The position numbers and the translations under genes were made by a program. The notes below the pieces were generated by a model. It had not been told where the DNA came from. It did not search any database and was given only the letters and a program-made list of their open reading frames with translations. Shown piece after piece: positions 63,909 to 64,000 of a stretch of 64,000 nt of DNA (within the stretch, counting starts at the first letter, position 1; each line of letters starts with the position of its first letter). Origin of the DNA: Neodontobutis hainanensis (Eukaryota > Chordata > Actinopteri > Gobiiformes > Odontobutidae); contig JALDNG010000041.1 in the NCBI GenBank assembly GCA_024349245.1, forward strand, positions 1,549,001-1,613,000, written 5' to 3'.

Positions 63909-64000
63909 CAATCATCAGATTCAAATACAGCCGCTAGACTTTTAATAAAGACCAGGAAGTTTGATCACATTACTCCGGTCCTGGCTTCATTATACTGGCT
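63909..64000 (+). pseudogene. LINE fragment cut by the window end
   Basis: The + strand frame reads DSNTAARLLIKTRKFDHITP, then VLASLYW, and runs off the window. This is the conserved QNAAARLL...HITPVLASLHWLP block downstream of the reverse transcriptase in fish L2-type LINEs, the same module as in the copy at 45.4 kb. The preceding sequence is not LINE-like, so it is probably 5'-truncated. Confidence 0.8.

Overview
The window looks like a teleost fish nuclear genome. It is AT-rich and intron-rich, with GT-AG introns. It carries a typical fish repeat load: Tc1-like, hAT and DIRS-like elements, L2-type LINEs, a tRNA-derived SINE and long TA microsatellites. No operon-like or prokaryotic gene structure is present.

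The only protein-coding gene I can support is the 3' half of brinp1 (BMP/retinoic acid-inducible neural-specific protein 1) on the + strand. Three exons join in frame: 9875-10111, 11473-11695 and 17717-18857 (stop at 18855-18857). They encode about 533 residues up to the conserved KLC end. The upstream exons (signal peptide, MACPF-like region) are not in the first 9.87 kb, so the window opens inside a long brinp1 intron. A probable 3'UTR follows, with candidate poly(A) signals near 20.4 kb and 20.9 kb.

From about 21 kb to 64 kb I see no further gene. This stretch is unique AT-rich DNA with scattered elements. They include a tRNA-derived SINE (28.0 kb), a LINE C-terminal fragment (30.2 kb), a truncated Tc1-like transposon (32.6-33.3 kb) and a DIRS-like composite with inverted terminal arms (36.5-38.6 kb). 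Further along are a small hAT element with a perfect 8-bp target duplication (39.2 kb), an LTR-like fragment (43.4-43.75 kb), an L2-type LINE 3' end (45.4 kb), a small inverted-repeat element (50.0 kb), a LINE/SINE-type repeat (58.9 kb) and a LINE fragment cut by the window end (63.9 kb). Several gene-free tracts resemble conserved noncoding DNA, but that needs alignment to other genomes.

The most interesting structures are these. (1) Two copies of one unnamed repeat lie in opposite orientation in the introns flanking the two internal brinp1 exons; one copy is itself split by a hAT insertion. (2) The DIRS-like composite contains a fold-back terminal region. (3) Two hAT insertions have exact target-site duplications. 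I found no convincing undescribed multi-gene system.
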